64,000 bases of DNA from Morganella morganii (GCF_019243775.1 NZ_CP069157.1:2615418-2679417); one strand, 5' to 3'. Shown: positions 1 through 10,591, counted from the first letter of the stretch. The notes: generated from the letters alone by a model not told the origin. Translations and numbers: made by a program.

Positions 1-1680
1 CATATTGAAACACGGACCATTTCCCAGCTGTATGATCCGGAAAAAGGCATGTTCCTGCCGGACCGCTTTGTAAAAGGCACCTGCCCGAAATGTAAAGCGG
101 AAGACCAGTACGGCGATAACTGCGAAGTGTGCAGCGCGACCTACAGCCCGACCGAGCTGATTAACCCGCGCTCCGTGGTCTCCGGTGCCACACCGGTGCT
201 GCGCGAAAGTGAGCACTACTTCTTTGATCTGCCGGCTTTCGCTGACATGTTACAGGCATGGACCCGCAGCGGCGCGCTCCAGGAGCAGGTTGCCAACAAA
301 ATGCAGGAGTGGTTTGATTCCGGCCTGCAGCAGTGGGATATCAGCCGTGATGCACCGTATTTCGGCTTTGAGATCCCTGATGCACCGGGCAAATACTTCT
401 ATGTCTGGCTGGATGCGCCAATCGGCTACATGGGATCATTCAAAAATCTGTGTGACAAACGCGGCAATCTCGATTTTAACGAGTTCTGGAAGAAAGATTC
501 TGACGCTGATCTGTACCACTTTATCGGTAAAGATATCGTGTACTTCCACAGCCTGTTCTGGCCTGCCATGCTGGAAGGCAGCGGTTATCGCAAGCCGACC
601 AACCTGTTTGTCCACGGCTATGTGACGGTTAACGGCGCGAAGATGTCCAAATCACGCGGTACCTTTATCCAGGCCCGCACCTATCTGAATCATCTGAATG
701 CAGACAGCCTGCGTTATTACTACGCGGCGAAACTCTCTTCACGTATTGATGATATCGACCTCAACCTGGAAGATTTCGTTCAGCGTGTTAACAGTGACAT
801 CGTTAACAAAGTGGTCAACCTGGCATCCCGTACCGCCGGATTTATCAAAAAACGCTTTAACGGCCGCCTGAGTGCAACCCTGGCTGAACCTGAGTTATAT
901 CAGCAATTTGTTGATGCTGAAAAAACCATCAGCGAAGAGTACACCAGCCGTGAATTCGGCAAAGCTATCCGCGAAATCATGGCGCTGGCTGATGTCGCCA
1001 ACCGCTATATTGATGAGAAAGCACCGTGGGTGGTGGCGAAACAGGAAGGTAAAGATGATGAGCTGCACGCTATCTGCACCATGGGTATCAACCTGTTCCG
1101 CGCACTGATGACCTACCTGAAACCGGTGATGCCGGAACTGGCGGCCCGCAGTGAAGCGTTCCTGAATCAGGAACTGACACTGGACGGCATTGCCAAACCG
1201 CTGCTGGATCATCAGATCGCAGACTTCAAGGCCCTGTTCAGCCGTATTGAAATGGCGAAAGTGGAAGAGATGATTGAAGCTTCCAAAGAGGATATCAAAG
1301 CGATGTCAGCCAAACCGGTCAGCGGCCCGCTGGCAGATGATCCGATTGCGGACACCATCAGCTTTGATGATTTTGCCAAAGTTGATATGCGTATTGCACA
1401 GATCATGTCTGCCGATTTCGTGGACGGCTCTGACAAACTGCTGAAACTGGTACTGGATCTCGGTGGCGAAACCCGTCAGGTCTTCTCCGGCATCCGCCAG
1501 GCGTATCCGGATCCGAAAGCGCTGGAAGGCCGCCTGACAGTGATGGTCGCTAACCTCGCACCACGCAAAATGCGTTTCGGGATCTCTGAAGGCATGGTCA
1601 TGGCCGCAGGCCCGGGCGGAAACGAGATTTTCCTGCTCAGCCCGGATTCCGGTGCACAACCAGGTCAGCAGGTGAAGTAA
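1..1680 (+). CDS. metG: Methionine--tRNA ligase, C-terminal part (5' end outside window)
   Basis: Charges initiator and elongator tRNA-Met with methionine in the cytoplasm. The reading frame is open from base 1, so the gene enters from upstream and its N-terminal catalytic portion (roughly 120 residues by comparison with the 677-residue E. coli enzyme) is missing. A four-cysteine zinc knuckle has Cys codons at 82, 91, 121 and 130. The KMSKS loop that binds ATP is at 640-654. An anticodon-binding helical domain follows. The last ~100 residues are the EMAP/Trbp111-type tRNA-binding domain used for dimerisation in the long bacterial MetG form. A strong terminator follows the stop codon. Identity is secure. 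Confidence 0.97.
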   Translation, partial: HIETRTISQLYDPEKGMFLPDRFVKGTCPKCKAEDQYGDNCEVCSATYSPTELINPRSVVSGATPVLRESEHYFFDLPAFADMLQAWTRSGALQEQVANKMQEWFDSGLQQWDISRDAPYFGFEIPDAPGKYFYVWLDAPIGYMGSFKNLCDKRGNLDFNEFWKKDSDADLYHFIGKDIVYFHSLFWPAMLEGSGYRKPTNLFVHGYVTVNGAKMSKSRGTFIQARTYLNHLNADSLRYYYAAKLSSRIDDIDLNLEDFVQRVNSDIVNKVVNLASRTAGFIKKRFNGRLSATLAEPELYQQFVDAEKTISEEYTSREFGKAIREIMALADVANRYIDEKAPWVVAKQEGKDDELHAICTMGINLFRALMTYLKPVMPELAARSEAFLNQELTLDGIAKPLLDHQIADFKALFSRIEMAKVEEMIEASKEDIKAMSAKPVSGPLADDPIADTISFDDFAKVDMRIAQIMSADFVDGSDKLLKLVLDLGGETRQVFSGIRQAYPDPKALEGRLTVMVANLAPRKMRFGISEGMVMAAGPGGNEIFLLSPDSGAQPGQQVK

Positions 1681-1703
1681 GTTCTTCTCTGTACAATAAA
1701 CTG

Positions 1704-1735
1704 AAAAAAACCTGCGCTCCGGTGCAGGTTTTTTT
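1704..1735 (+). terminator. Rho-independent terminator after metG
   Basis: A run of A, a 5-bp CCTGC/GCAGG stem (1711-1715 with 1724-1728) extended by A-T pairs, and a seven-T tract. It sits 24 bases past the metG stop. Confidence 0.85.
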
Positions 1736-1804
1736 ATGTGACCTATAGCACAAATAAAAAGTTAATTGTATGATGAATAGGTTCATCCAAGAAGGAACAT
1801 TATC

Positions 1805-2257
1805 ATGAAACCAAAACAGATAGCGGAAACCGGCTGGCGCTATCTCCGGGCATTTCTGATCCTGTATCTGTGCCTGTTTGCCGGCAATATTATCGCGGTG
1901 TTACTGCCGTTTTCCGTCCCGGGCAGCATCGTGGGCATGCTGCTGCTTTTTGTGCTGCTCGCACTGCAGATTGTTCCGGCGCACTGGGTTCAGCCCGGCT
2001 GTACCTTATTAATGAAAAACATGACGATGTTATTTCTGCCGATCGGTATCGGTGTGATGAACTATTACGATACCCTCAGCGCCCAGCTGCTGCCGATCCT
2101 CATCGCCTGTGTCGTCAGTACCTTTATCGCCATGTGTGCTGTGGCGCTGAGTTCTGAATTTATTCACCGCCGCCATGTTCCGGTTCCGGAACAACAGGAA
2201 GCCGATGCGGTTGCCGCAGCAGAACACACCGAACAACAAGAGAAACGCAAATGTTAA
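1805..2257 (+). CDS. yohJ: LrgA/CidA-family membrane protein YohJ
   Basis: Small inner-membrane protein of the LrgA/CidA (holin-like) family. It has about four hydrophobic helices within the first ~115 residues, then a polar, glutamate- and alanine-rich tail of about 30 residues. It is slightly longer than E. coli YohJ (132 residues). The start has an AGAAGGA ribosome site. The family is proposed to work with LrgB-type partners in controlling murein hydrolase export or, in newer work, in exporting small metabolites; the exact role in enterobacteria is unsettled. The stop overlaps the start of yohK by 7 bases, so the two are translationally coupled. The order yohJ-yohK-cdd-sanA is as in E. coli, apart from maeA inserted here. 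Confidence 0.93.
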   Translation: MKPKQIAETGWRYLRAFLILYLCLFAGNIIAVLLPFSVPGSIVGMLLLFVLLALQIVPAHWVQPGCTLLMKNMTMLFLPIGIGVMNYYDTLSAQLLPILIACVVSTFIAMCAVALSSEFIHRRHVPVPEQQEADAVAAAEHTEQQEKRKC

Positions 2258-2946
2258 CGCATATCTGGTGGTCGCTCCCGCTTACCATCGGCGTCTATTT
2301 TCTCGCCAGAGCTATCTATATCAAATTTAAGCTGCCGGTATTAAACCCGCTGCTGATATCCATCGTGATTATCATTCCGCTGCTGATATTCACCGGAACT
2401 TCATACAACCACTATTTTGAGGGCAGCCGCATTCTCAACGATCTGCTGCAACCTGCGGTGGTGGCACTGGCGTTTCCGCTGTATGAACAGCTGCATCAGA
2501 TCCGTGCACAGTGGAAATCCATCATCACCATCTGCTTTGCCGGGAGTGTGATTGCCATGGTTACCGGCACCGCTATTGCCTTTATGATGGGCGCGACACC
2601 GGAAATTGCGGCCTCTATCCTGCCTAAGTCAGTCACCACCCCGATTGCGATCGCGGTGTCCAATTCTATCGGCGGCGTGGCGGCAATCAGTGCTGTATGT
2701 GTGATTTTCGTCGGGATCCTCGGCGCGATTTTCGGCCATACCCTGTTCAGACGCCTGCGGGTTACGACCAAAGCCTCACGCGGCCTGGCAATGGGTACAG
2801 CCTCTCACGCCCTCGGTACCGCCCGCTGCGCGGAAGAGGATTATGTGGAAGGCGCTTACAGTTCACTGGCATTAATGACCTGCGGGATTATTACTTCTCT
2901 GATGGCGCCGTTTATCTTCCCGGTACTGCTGGCATTATTCGGCTGA
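2251..2946 (+). CDS. yohK: LrgB-family membrane protein YohK
   Basis: Inner-membrane protein of the LrgB/CidB family, 231 residues with about six to seven hydrophobic segments. The conserved central stretch around SVTTPIAIAVS and the C-terminal ASHALGTARC motif are typical of LrgB proteins. It is the expected partner of YohJ, encoded immediately upstream with a 7-base overlap. Family proposals include control of murein hydrolases and metabolite export. No terminator is obvious before cdd, which has its own promoter region. Confidence 0.93.
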   Translation: MLTHIWWSLPLTIGVYFLARAIYIKFKLPVLNPLLISIVIIIPLLIFTGTSYNHYFEGSRILNDLLQPAVVALAFPLYEQLHQIRAQWKSIITICFAGSVIAMVTGTAIAFMMGATPEIAASILPKSVTTPIAIAVSNSIGGVAAISAVCVIFVGILGAIFGHTLFRRLRVTTKASRGLAMGTASHALGTARCAEEDYVEGAYSSLALMTCGIITSLMAPFIFPVLLALFG

Positions 2947-2997
2947 CCTGAAAATTTGAGCTCCATCTCGCAAATTCAATATTTGTTTCATTCGTTT

Positions 2998-3031
2998 CAT
3001 AATGAACGTGATAAAAATCACGTTCATTATG
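2998..3031. promoter_or_regulatory. Perfect 15-bp inverted repeat with CRP-type core upstream of cdd
   Basis: Arms 2998-3012 and 3017-3031 are exact reverse complements around AAAA. The core reads CGTGA-N6-TCACG, close to the CRP consensus TGTGA-N6-TCACA. A candidate -10 box TAGAAT lies at 3045-3050, which puts the repeat centre near -42 from the expected start, a class II activator position. The flanking AATGAAC/GTTCATT arms resemble CytR half-sites lacking one base. E. coli cdd is controlled by CRP and CytR, which supports this reading. Confidence 0.72.
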
Positions 3032-3077
3032 TATAACTACCCGCTAGAATGATCTCATTGATAATGGAGGTCATTTT

Positions 3078-3962
3078 ATGCAAAACCGCTTTCATGCAGC
3101 CCTGAACACGCTCCCTTCCCCGTTACAGACCCTGCTGACAGACATTGTTTGTGCTGATACGTTCCCGGGATACTTATCGGCCAAACAGGTCAGCGCACTC
3201 TGCAACGCCACAGATACTGATGAGGATGCACTTGCACTGACCATGCTGCCGCTGGCCGCAGCCTGTGCCGTGACGCCGGTATCCAGGTTTAATGTCGGCG
3301 CGATTGCACACGGACTGAGCGGTAACCTCTATTTCGGCGCCAATATGGAATTCTGCCATGTGCCGTTACAACAGACAGTGCATGCAGAACAGAGCGCGAT
3401 CACTCACGCCTGGCTGCGCGGCGAGAAAGGTTTGCGCAAAGTAACTGTCAATTACACTCCGTGCGGCCACTGCCGTCAGTTTATGAATGAACTGAACAGC
3501 GGTACAGAACTGCTGATCCAGTTACCGGAACTGGCCGCTATGCCGCTGAAAACGCTGCTGCCGCATGCTTTCGGGCCGGTGGATCTGGGAATTGAAACCC
3601 GGTTATTTGACCAGGTGCATCACGGTTATCATTTCCTCGCCACCAATGCAGTGGTCGGAAAAGCACTCGAGGCAGCCAACCGCAGCCATGCACCGTATTC
3701 TCATTCCCACAGCGGTGTGGCTCTTCAGGACAGCCGCGGACGCATCTACAGCGGTGCTTATATTGAAAATGCCGCCTTTAACCCGGGACTGCCGCCGCTG
3801 CAGGCTGCGCTGATCTTTATGAATATGGCCGGCGGCGACCTGCACGACATCCACCGCGCCGTGCTGGTGGAAGGCAGTAACGCCACGCTGTCACAGTGGG
3901 AAAGTACCTCTGCCACACTGAGCGCCCTGGGGTGTCAGGATATCGCCCTGTTCAGCTATTAA
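3078..3962 (+). CDS. cdd: Cytidine deaminase
   Basis: Deaminates cytidine and deoxycytidine to uridine and deoxyuridine in pyrimidine salvage. At 294 residues it is the long enterobacterial dimeric form, with an N-terminal catalytic domain and a degenerate C-terminal repeat. The zinc and catalytic residues are visible as H102-A-E104 and C129-G-H-C132, the same positions as in the E. coli enzyme. The start follows a TGGAGG ribosome site. It is transcribed from its own promoter carrying a CRP-type palindrome, and a 12-bp stem terminator follows. Certain by family. Confidence 0.97.
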   Translation: MQNRFHAALNTLPSPLQTLLTDIVCADTFPGYLSAKQVSALCNATDTDEDALALTMLPLAAACAVTPVSRFNVGAIAHGLSGNLYFGANMEFCHVPLQQTVHAEQSAITHAWLRGEKGLRKVTVNYTPCGHCRQFMNELNSGTELLIQLPELAAMPLKTLLPHAFGPVDLGIETRLFDQVHHGYHFLATNAVVGKALEAANRSHAPYSHSHSGVALQDSRGRIYSGAYIENAAFNPGLPPLQAALIFMNMAGGDLHDIHRAVLVEGSNATLSQWESTSATLSALGCQDIALFSY

Positions 3963-3976
3963 TTCTGTCTTCGCTG

Positions 3977-4012
3977 AGGCTGATACCCATCTGTTCCGGG
4001 TATCAGCCTTTA
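3977..4012 (+). terminator. Terminator hairpin after cdd
   Basis: A 12-bp perfect stem (3977-3988 with 3998-4009) and a 9-base loop, followed by only a short T run. Confidence 0.7.
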
Positions 4013-4160
4013 CGTGATTATTAAATATAAATCTATCCCGCCTCTCACTTTCACACATCGGCATCACTAATTTCGTAACAATTACTGTACATATTTTTCA
4101 GATAACTTAGGATCAGTGCGTCCTGTCTTAAAAATGTCAATTGGCAAAGAGTAGTCATAC

Positions 4161-5858
4161 ATGGAACTGGAATACGAAAGCAAACGTGCATTATATATCC
4201 CGTATGCGGGCCCTATCCTGTTAGAATTTCCGCTGCTGAATAAGGGAAGCGCCTTCTCCGAAGAAGAGCGCAGTAATTTCAACCTCCACGGCCTGCTGCC
4301 GGAAGCGGTGGAGACCATCGAAGAGCAGACTGAACGCGCTTATCGTCAGTATTCTGATTTTAAAAACGATACTGACAAACATATCTACCTGCGTAACATT
4401 CAGGATACGAATGAAACGCTGTTCTACCGCCTGCTCAATGCTCACCTCAAAGAAATGATGCCTATCATTTACACCCCGACTGTCGGGGCGGCCTGTGAGC
4501 ATTTCTCGGACAGCTACCGCCGTGCGCGCGGGCTGTTTATCTCTTATCCGAACCGCGCTTACATTGATGACATGCTGCAGAATGCCACCAAGCAGAATGT
4601 AAAAGTCATCGTGGTAACCGACGGTGAGCGGATCCTCGGTCTGGGTGACCAGGGGATCGGCGGGATGGGGATCCCGATTGGTAAACTCTCTCTGTATACC
4701 GCCTGCGGCGGCATCAGCCCGGCGTATACCCTGCCTATCGTGCTGGATGTCGGTACCAATAACCAGCAGCGCCTGAATGACCCGCTCTATATGGGCTGGC
4801 GTCACCCGCGTATCACCGGCGAAGAATATGATGAATTTGTTGATGAATTTATCAATGCGGTTAAGCGCCGCTGGCCGGATGTGCTGTTACAGTTTGAAGA
4901 TTTCGCCCAGAAAAACGCGATGCCGCTGCTGGAACGCTACCGCGATCAGCTCTGCTGCTTCAATGATGATATCCAGGGTACCGCATCAGTCACCCTCGGC
5001 AGCCTGATTGCCGCCAGCCGTGCCGCAGGCGGACAGCTGAAAGACCAGACTGTTGCCTTCCTGGGTGCCGGTTCAGCCGGGTGTGGTATCGCCGAGCAGA
5101 TTATCGCGCAGATGAAATCCGAAGGTCTGAGTGAAGAGCAGGCGCGTGCCCGTATCTTTATGGTGGACAGATTCGGTCTGCTGACGGACAAACTGCCAAA
5201 CCTGCTGAATTTCCAGAGCAAACTGATCACCAAAAGTGACATTATTGCGGACTGGGATGTGCAGAATGATGCGATTTCACTGGAAGATGTGGTCCGTAAC
5301 GCTAAGCCGACTGTGCTTATCGGGGTTTCCGGTCAGCCGGGGCTGTTTACGGAAGAGATTATCCGTGAAATGCACAAAAACTGTGCGCGTCCGGTCGTCA
5401 TGCCGCTGTCCAACCCGACCTCCCGTGTGGAAGCCCGTCCGGAAGATATTATCGCCTGGACAGACGGTCATGCACTGGTTGCAACCGGCAGCCCGTTTAA
5501 TCCGGTGATTTATAAGGATAAAACCTATCCTATCTCCCAGTGCAACAACTCCTTTATTTTCCCGGGGATTGGTCTGGGTGTGCTGGCCGCCGGTGCCAGA
5601 CGTGTGACTGACGGCATGATGATGGCAGCAAGCCGCGCGCTGGCTGAATGCTCACCGATGGTTGTTAACGGCGAAGGCTCACTGCTGCCGGATATCGAGG
5701 ACATCAAAAAAGTCTCCCGTATCATCGCCAAACAGGTTGCCAAAGAAGCACAGATCCAGGGTGTCGCGACTGTGACCTCTGACGGTGCACTCGATGAAGC
5801 TATCGAACGTAACTTCTGGCATCCGGAATATCGTGTTTACCGCCGGACATCTTTCTGA
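4161..5858 (+). CDS. maeA: NAD-dependent malic enzyme (malate dehydrogenase, oxaloacetate-decarboxylating)
   Basis: Converts L-malate and NAD+ to pyruvate, CO2 and NADH, linking the TCA cycle to pyruvate. At 565 residues it matches the length of E. coli MaeA (SfcA). The N-terminal malic domain carries the YTPTVG signature and the metal/substrate region [10 protein letters not shown] followed by [10 protein letters not shown]. The NAD Rossmann motif GAGSAG is encoded near 5068-5085. The gene is monocistronic with a strong terminator. Its position between cdd and sanA differs from E. coli. Confidence 0.96.
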   Translation: MELEYESKRALYIPYAGPILLEFPLLNKGSAFSEEERSNFNLHGLLPEAVETIEEQTERAYRQYSDFKNDTDKHIYLRNIQDTNETLFYRLLNAHLKEMMPIIYTPTVGAACEHFSDSYRRARGLFISYPNRAYIDDMLQNATKQNVKVIVVTDGERILGLGDQGIGGMGIPIGKLSLYTACGGISPAYTLPIVLDVGTNNQQRLNDPLYMGWRHPRITGEEYDEFVDEFINAVKRRWPDVLLQFEDFAQKNAMPLLERYRDQLCCFNDDIQGTASVTLGSLIAASRAAGGQLKDQTVAFLGAGSAGCGIAEQIIAQMKSEGLSEEQARARIFMVDRFGLLTDKLPNLLNFQSKLITKSDIIADWDVQNDAISLEDVVRNAKPTVLIGVSGQPGLFTEEIIREMHKNCARPVVMPLSNPTSRVEARPEDIIAWTDGHALVATGSPFNPVIYKDKTYPISQCNNSFIFPGIGLGVLAAGARRVTDGMMMAASRALAECSPMVVNGEGSLLPDIEDIKKVSRIIAKQVAKEAQIQGVATVTSDGALDEAIERNFWHPEYRVYRRTSF

Positions 5859-5882
5859 CGAATAACCGGTATTCTGCCGCTG

Positions 5883-5914
5883 AAAACCCGCACTTGTGCG
5901 GGTTTTATTCTTTT
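5883..5914 (+). terminator. Rho-independent terminator after maeA
   Basis: The arms 5883-5893 and 5896-5906 (AAAACCCGCAC with its complement) form a GC-rich stem, followed by a T-rich tract to 5917. Confidence 0.85.
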
Positions 5915-5969
5915 TTTCACCCTTGCCAGCCTTTCCCTGCTCAAGTAATCTTAGCCTTATGGTAACTAA

Positions 5970-6776
<807 letters not shown>

Positions 6777-6783
6777 TCCGGTT

Positions 6784-7935
6784 TCAGCGGGCCGCCAGCT
6801 TATTGGCTGCCTGCCGCCATAACCACTCCACCGGCCCCTGAGAAAAATAACGCAGCCACAGGGTTGAGAACAGGATGTTGATCAGCCACATCAGCGGCAC
6901 AAATGCCAGCAGCGTCAGGCGATCAAACTGACTGAAATAACCGAGGTACTCAAACAGTATCACCCCGCACACCGATTGCAGCAGATAACTGCTCAGTGCG
7001 GTACGCCCGACCCGCTGTAAACAGGCGGCAACCGGTTTCAGCTGTGGCTGCAAACCATAAAACAAAGCAATAAGCCCGGTAGTCTGTACCGGCTGCAAAA
7101 TATCCGCCAGCGGATAACCAACAGTGCCCATCCAGAAGACACTCCAGTCGTTCAGGTATTCCAGCCACATCACAACCGCCTGCAGCAGCAGTGACGGGAT
7201 CAGCAGCCACGCTGCCAGCCGCCGGTAATGAGACAGCGGATATGCCCCTTTCAGCCAGCCGTTTTTCATCAGTGTTGCGCCCAGCAGCATCATTGCCAGT
7301 AACTGCCAGCCATACTGAACCACCATCATCATCAGCATACCGCTGATGGTACTGATTCTGTCCAGCATGCCGGCAATACCACCGGTGTCGGCGATCAGTA
7401 CTTCATAATCCAGCATTTCCTGCGACGGCTGCCAGTACAACAGTTTCAGCTCACCACCTTCCGATAACAGGAAAAACAGTAAAAACAATCCGGTCAGGAT
7501 CAGCACCGGCACCAGCTTCAGCCACCAGCGGGAGGAAACATTATGGATGATCCAGCAGGCGGCAACGCCGGTCAGGCTGTACATCAGCAGGATATCCCCG
7601 TCCCAGAGCAGAGCGGTATGCAGCAGCCCGATCACTCCAAGCACCAGTAACCGCGCCATATTCCAGGGCTGGCTGTAACGGCTGAGCATCATCAGAGTGG
7701 CACCGAACAGCAGTGCAAACATGCCGAGGAATTTCCCCTGCACCAGCACACTTAATACTGCCCAGGTGGCGATATCTGTTGCGGACGCCGCCGGGGTGTA
7801 CAGCGGGTTCAGATAGGCCGCAGACGGCAGCGCGAATCCGCCGATGTTCAGAATAAAAATACCGAGGATGGCCAGCCCCCGCACCATATCGAGGACATCA
7901 ATACGGGCAGAGGCAGATGTGACTGAAGTATTCAT
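6784..7935 (-). CDS. yeiB: DUF418-family polytopic membrane protein YeiB
   Basis: A 383-residue inner-membrane protein with about ten hydrophobic helices. It has the N-terminal DMVRGLAILGIFILNI motif and a C-terminal DUF418 domain including the PLMWLINILFSTLWLRYFSQGP stretch. Related proteins are in the acyltransferase-like/DUF418 group; the function is not established. It starts 3 bases after the folE stop, so folE-yeiB is an operon, as in E. coli. Confidence 0.9.
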   Translation of the reverse strand: MNTSVTSASARIDVLDMVRGLAILGIFILNIGGFALPSAAYLNPLYTPAASATDIATWAVLSVLVQGKFLGMFALLFGATLMMLSRYSQPWNMARLLVLGVIGLLHTALLWDGDILLMYSLTGVAACWIIHNVSSRWWLKLVPVLILTGLFLLFFLLSEGGELKLLYWQPSQEMLDYEVLIADTGGIAGMLDRISTISGMLMMMVVQYGWQLLAMMLLGATLMKNGWLKGAYPLSHYRRLAAWLLIPSLLLQAVVMWLEYLNDWSVFWMGTVGYPLADILQPVQTTGLIALFYGLQPQLKPVAACLQRVGRTALSSYLLQSVCGVILFEYLGYFSQFDRLTLLAFVPLMWLINILFSTLWLRYFSQGPVEWLWRQAANKLAAR

Positions 7936-7938
7936 CCG

Positions 7939-8598
7939 TTAAATATGACGGGCCGCGCGCAGGAATTCCTGGCGGGTATTCTGGCTGGATTTAAATAACC
8001 CGCCCAGTGAGGTGGTGGTGGTGGTACTGGTTGCGTCACGGATGCCGCGCGCTTTGACACAATAATGCACCGCGTCAATGGATACCGCCACATTAGTGGT
8101 GCCGAGCAGCGTTTGCAGTGCCAGAAGAATTTGCTGTGTCAGACGTTCCTGAACCTGCGGGCGCTGGGCAAAGAACTGCACAATGCGGTTAATTTTCGAT
8201 AACCCGATAACGGTGTCTTTCGGGATATAAGCAACGGTGGCTTTACCGTCGATAGTGACAAAGTGGTGTTCACAGGTGCTGGTCAGCGTGATATCACGGA
8301 CCGTCACCATTTCATCCACTTTCATTTTATTTTCAATCAGGGTGATTTTCGGGAAATTGTGATAATCCAGTCCTGAAAAAATTTCATCCACATACATCTT
8401 CGCGATACGTTTCGGGGTATCTGCCAGACTGTCGTCGCTCAGGTCGAGATTGAGCAGCTTCATAATTTCTGTCATATGCGCTTCAATCTGAACCTTGCGG
8501 GTTTCCGGCGGCAGTGTCTGCTCCCGCAATGGTGTCTCCAGCCCGCGTGCGATGAGCGCGGCGTGGACAAGTTCTGCTTCCCGGCTTAATGATGACAT
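7939..8598 (-). CDS. folE: GTP cyclohydrolase I
   Basis: Opens GTP to 7,8-dihydroneopterin triphosphate, the first step of folate synthesis. It has 219 residues. The zinc/catalytic region TSTCEHHFV and the distal cysteine in VHYCVKARG are present, as is the [11 protein letters not shown] stretch. The AGAAGG ribosome site supports ATG 8598. It is the first gene of the folE-yeiB unit. Confidence 0.97.
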   Translation of the reverse strand: MSSLSREAELVHAALIARGLETPLREQTLPPETRKVQIEAHMTEIMKLLNLDLSDDSLADTPKRIAKMYVDEIFSGLDYHNFPKITLIENKMKVDEMVTVRDITLTSTCEHHFVTIDGKATVAYIPKDTVIGLSKINRIVQFFAQRPQVQERLTQQILLALQTLLGTTNVAVSIDAVHYCVKARGIRDATSTTTTTSLGGLFKSSQNTRQEFLRAARHI

Positions 8599-8762
8599 AC
8601 CTTCTCCGACTATTTTTCAGGTGACTCCCGGTGCTGTGTTGCACCCGTCGGCCGGTCAATACCCGCCGCCCTGCTATTTTAGAGCAATACACCGTTTTGT
8701 TAATCCATTTTGTGGTTTTGGTGATGAAAAGTTTGCACCGGAAATCCCTGTTAATAATGCGG

Positions 8763-8900
8763 ATATCAGCCGGAATGACGCTGACGAAAACATTTGCCGG
8801 AAAAATGCCGGATAACGGATGTGTTATATAACATCATAACGAAGACGGGAAATATCCTTATGATCAGCAAAAACAATTTCTTCATTGTTCCGGCTGATAT
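8763..8900. repeat. 13-bp perfect inverted repeat spanning the 3' end of the microcin-like gene
   Basis: ATATCAGCCGGAA at 8763-8775 is the exact reverse complement of 8888-8900. The second copy lies inside the small peptide gene and the first lies 49 bases beyond its stop. The role is unknown. Confidence 0.6.
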
Positions 8901-9012
8901 TTGAGATCATTACAGCACTGATATCAAATGCAATACCGGCGAACATCATTCCGGCAGAGATAAACCCTGCACCTGAAACGAACAATAATTGTTCCTGATT
9001 TAATTCTTTCAT
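8824..9012 (-). CDS. Small peptide with class II microcin-type (double-glycine-like) leader
   Basis: A 62-residue protein. The first 15 residues, MKELNQEQLLFVSGA, fit the leader pattern of class II microcins and related bacteriocins (M-x-E-L-x4-L-x2-VSG[GA]) that are cut after Gly-Gly or Gly-Ala by ABC exporters with C39 peptidase domains. The predicted core (residues 16-62) begins with a glycine/alanine-containing hydrophobic stretch (about 17-42) and ends in a polar, charged tail. There is no cysteine. A GAGAGG ribosome site lies 6 bases before ATG. It lies 14 bases downstream of a small two-helix membrane protein, the order seen in microcin V, L and N loci (immunity first). The region is AT-rich and no exporter gene is in the window. 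A new bacteriocin is inferred, not shown. Confidence 0.55.
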   Translation of the reverse strand: MKELNQEQLLFVSGAGFISAGMMFAGIAFDISAVMISNISRNNEEIVFADHKDISRLRYDVI

Positions 9013-9026
9013 AATTAACCTCTCAA

Positions 9027-9248
9027 TTATTCAAATATAAAATACAGTATCTTTTTTGTCAGAACATAAAACCCCACATAAATAACAGGGGTGAGAAAGA
9101 CATCGGTCATCACATTGTCCGGTCTGACAATGCGCAGTGAGGAGTGCGTTACTGTCAGAGATGTCAGTATCATGCTGATACTCATGGACCACAATCGTAT
9201 ATCTTTCAGATCATTGATTACCTTCTGAAGAAAATTGTTCTTTCTCAT
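9027..9248 (-). CDS. Small membrane protein, candidate immunity protein
   Basis: A 73-residue basic protein with two predicted membrane helices (about residues 19-37 and 50-70) separated by a short polar loop, with a lysine-rich N-terminus. No family is recognised. It is read immediately before the microcin-like peptide gene, with a 14-base gap that holds the peptide's ribosome site, so the pair is probably one transcript. Immunity proteins of class II microcins are small membrane proteins encoded just upstream of the toxin, which is the basis for the suggestion. Its own ribosome site is weak. The AT-rich composition suggests acquisition. Confidence 0.5.
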   Translation of the reverse strand: MRKNNFLQKVINDLKDIRLWSMSISMILTSLTVTHSSLRIVRPDNVMTDVFLTPVIYVGFYVLTKKILYFIFE

Positions 9249-9377
9249 CGGGAATAACTGCCCTGTTATATTTCAGAATAATGACTTTATGCCCTGAAAA
9301 TTAAATAAAGCATAAACAGGCTAAGTTATAAAACCGTTTTTTTAATTATCCGTTTTTTATTTTTAATGAATAATAAA

Positions 9378-9411
9378 GATAACAGGATTAATAAATAATA
9401 ACCCTGTTATC
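9378..9411 (-). terminator. Weak hairpin at the 3' end of the MFS gene
   Basis: GATAACAGG (9378-9386) and CCTGTTATC (9403-9411) are perfect complements with a 16-base loop overlapping the MFS stop codon. On the minus strand it is followed by a T-rich stretch. It could terminate the MFS transcript or be an operator for the small genes downstream. Confidence 0.35.
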
Positions 9412-10591
9412 ACTGAGATAATGATTCTTTTATATCGCTGCGGTCACGGAAAACCAGCAAACCACCGATAATCAGTGCTGCAAAGGCCACCCACAGCGCC
9501 GGTTCCAGTTTACCGGTAAAATACGCGGAGACAGAGGATACCAGCGGGCCGCCGAGCTGCCCGACGGCATACCAGGTGGTCAGCAATCCGGCCATATAGC
9601 GGCCGTGCTCCGGTGCCAGTTCGCGTCCGCACTGGAATACCAGCTGGACCGCAGCCATCAGGCCGCCGCCGACCAGAAAAGCACTGACTGCCAGACCACT
9701 GATCCCGGGCATGATTTCTGCCGCCAGAATACCCGCTGCCTGTGCCCAGAGAGTGATTGCCAGCCGCCGCTGCGGCGTGAAAAAACGCCGCGTGGCAATC
9801 GCGGCCACGATACCGGCGACTGCCGCTATCCCGAATACCGGCCAGACAAACTGAGCAAACAGGCTGCCGGGGAAACGCGCCGCCGCCATCTGTGATAAAA
9901 ACGTGGCAGGCAGAATATAGCCGAATCCGGCCAGCGCATAGCTCCACAATAAACGGCGGATTTTTGGTGTCATCCGCGGTTTACTGTGCGGGGAGGAGGA
10001 GCTGCTCAGTTCCCCCGGGCGCGGCAGATAGCGGCTGACATACAGACTGAAGAGCAGTGCCGCAGCACCATAGATCCACCAGCCCTGCGAGGCGGTCAGT
10101 GATAAGCCCTGAATGCCGATAGCTGCCAGTCCGCACAGCAGAATTCCGGTACCGGTGCCGCCGTAAACCGCGACACTCAGTGCCGGACGGTTAAGTTTTG
10201 CCAGTGCGTCATTGGTCCAGGCAGCTGCTAACACCAGTGTCCAGCCGCTCGCCCAGCCGATAAAAAAGCGCGCGATACTGTGCAGCACAGCCCCGGAAAT
10301 CACCGCTGACAGCAGTGTGATAATCACCGCGCCCCATAAACCGGTCCACAGCCGCAGCTCAATACCGCGTTTTGCCCGCATAGCATCAAAGGATCCGGCC
10401 AGATAGCCGAGGTAGTTCCAGGCAGCCACAATACCGGCAGTTGTCAGGTCAAGCTGGTGCTCGTCAATCATCAGCGGCACCTGCGGGGTAAAAGCAAAGC
10501 GCCCTATTCCCATGGCCACCACCAGCGCAAGAAAACCACTGACTGCAATATGAAGCGCCGTTGTCTGACGGGCGGAGTGAGATGTCGTCAT
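9410..10591 (-). CDS. YbfB/YjiJ-family MFS transporter
   Basis: A 393-residue inner-membrane protein with about twelve hydrophobic helices. The N-terminal GIGRFAFTPQVPLM and NYLGYLAGS motifs are typical of the YbfB/YjiJ branch of the major facilitator superfamily. The substrate is unknown. It is monocistronic and divergent from moeA, with about 200 bases between them. Confidence 0.85.
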   Translation of the reverse strand: MTTSHSARQTTALHIAVSGFLALVVAMGIGRFAFTPQVPLMIDEHQLDLTTAGIVAAWNYLGYLAGSFDAMRAKRGIELRLWTGLWGAVIITLLSAVISGAVLHSIARFFIGWASGWTLVLAAAWTNDALAKLNRPALSVAVYGGTGTGILLCGLAAIGIQGLSLTASQGWWIYGAAALLFSLYVSRYLPRPGELSSSSSPHSKPRMTPKIRRLLWSYALAGFGYILPATFLSQMAAARFPGSLFAQFVWPVFGIAAVAGIVAAIATRRFFTPQRRLAITLWAQAAGILAAEIMPGISGLAVSAFLVGGGLMAAVQLVFQCGRELAPEHGRYMAGLLTTWYAVGQLGGPLVSSVSAYFTGKLEPALWVAFAALIIGGLLVFRDRSDIKESLSQ

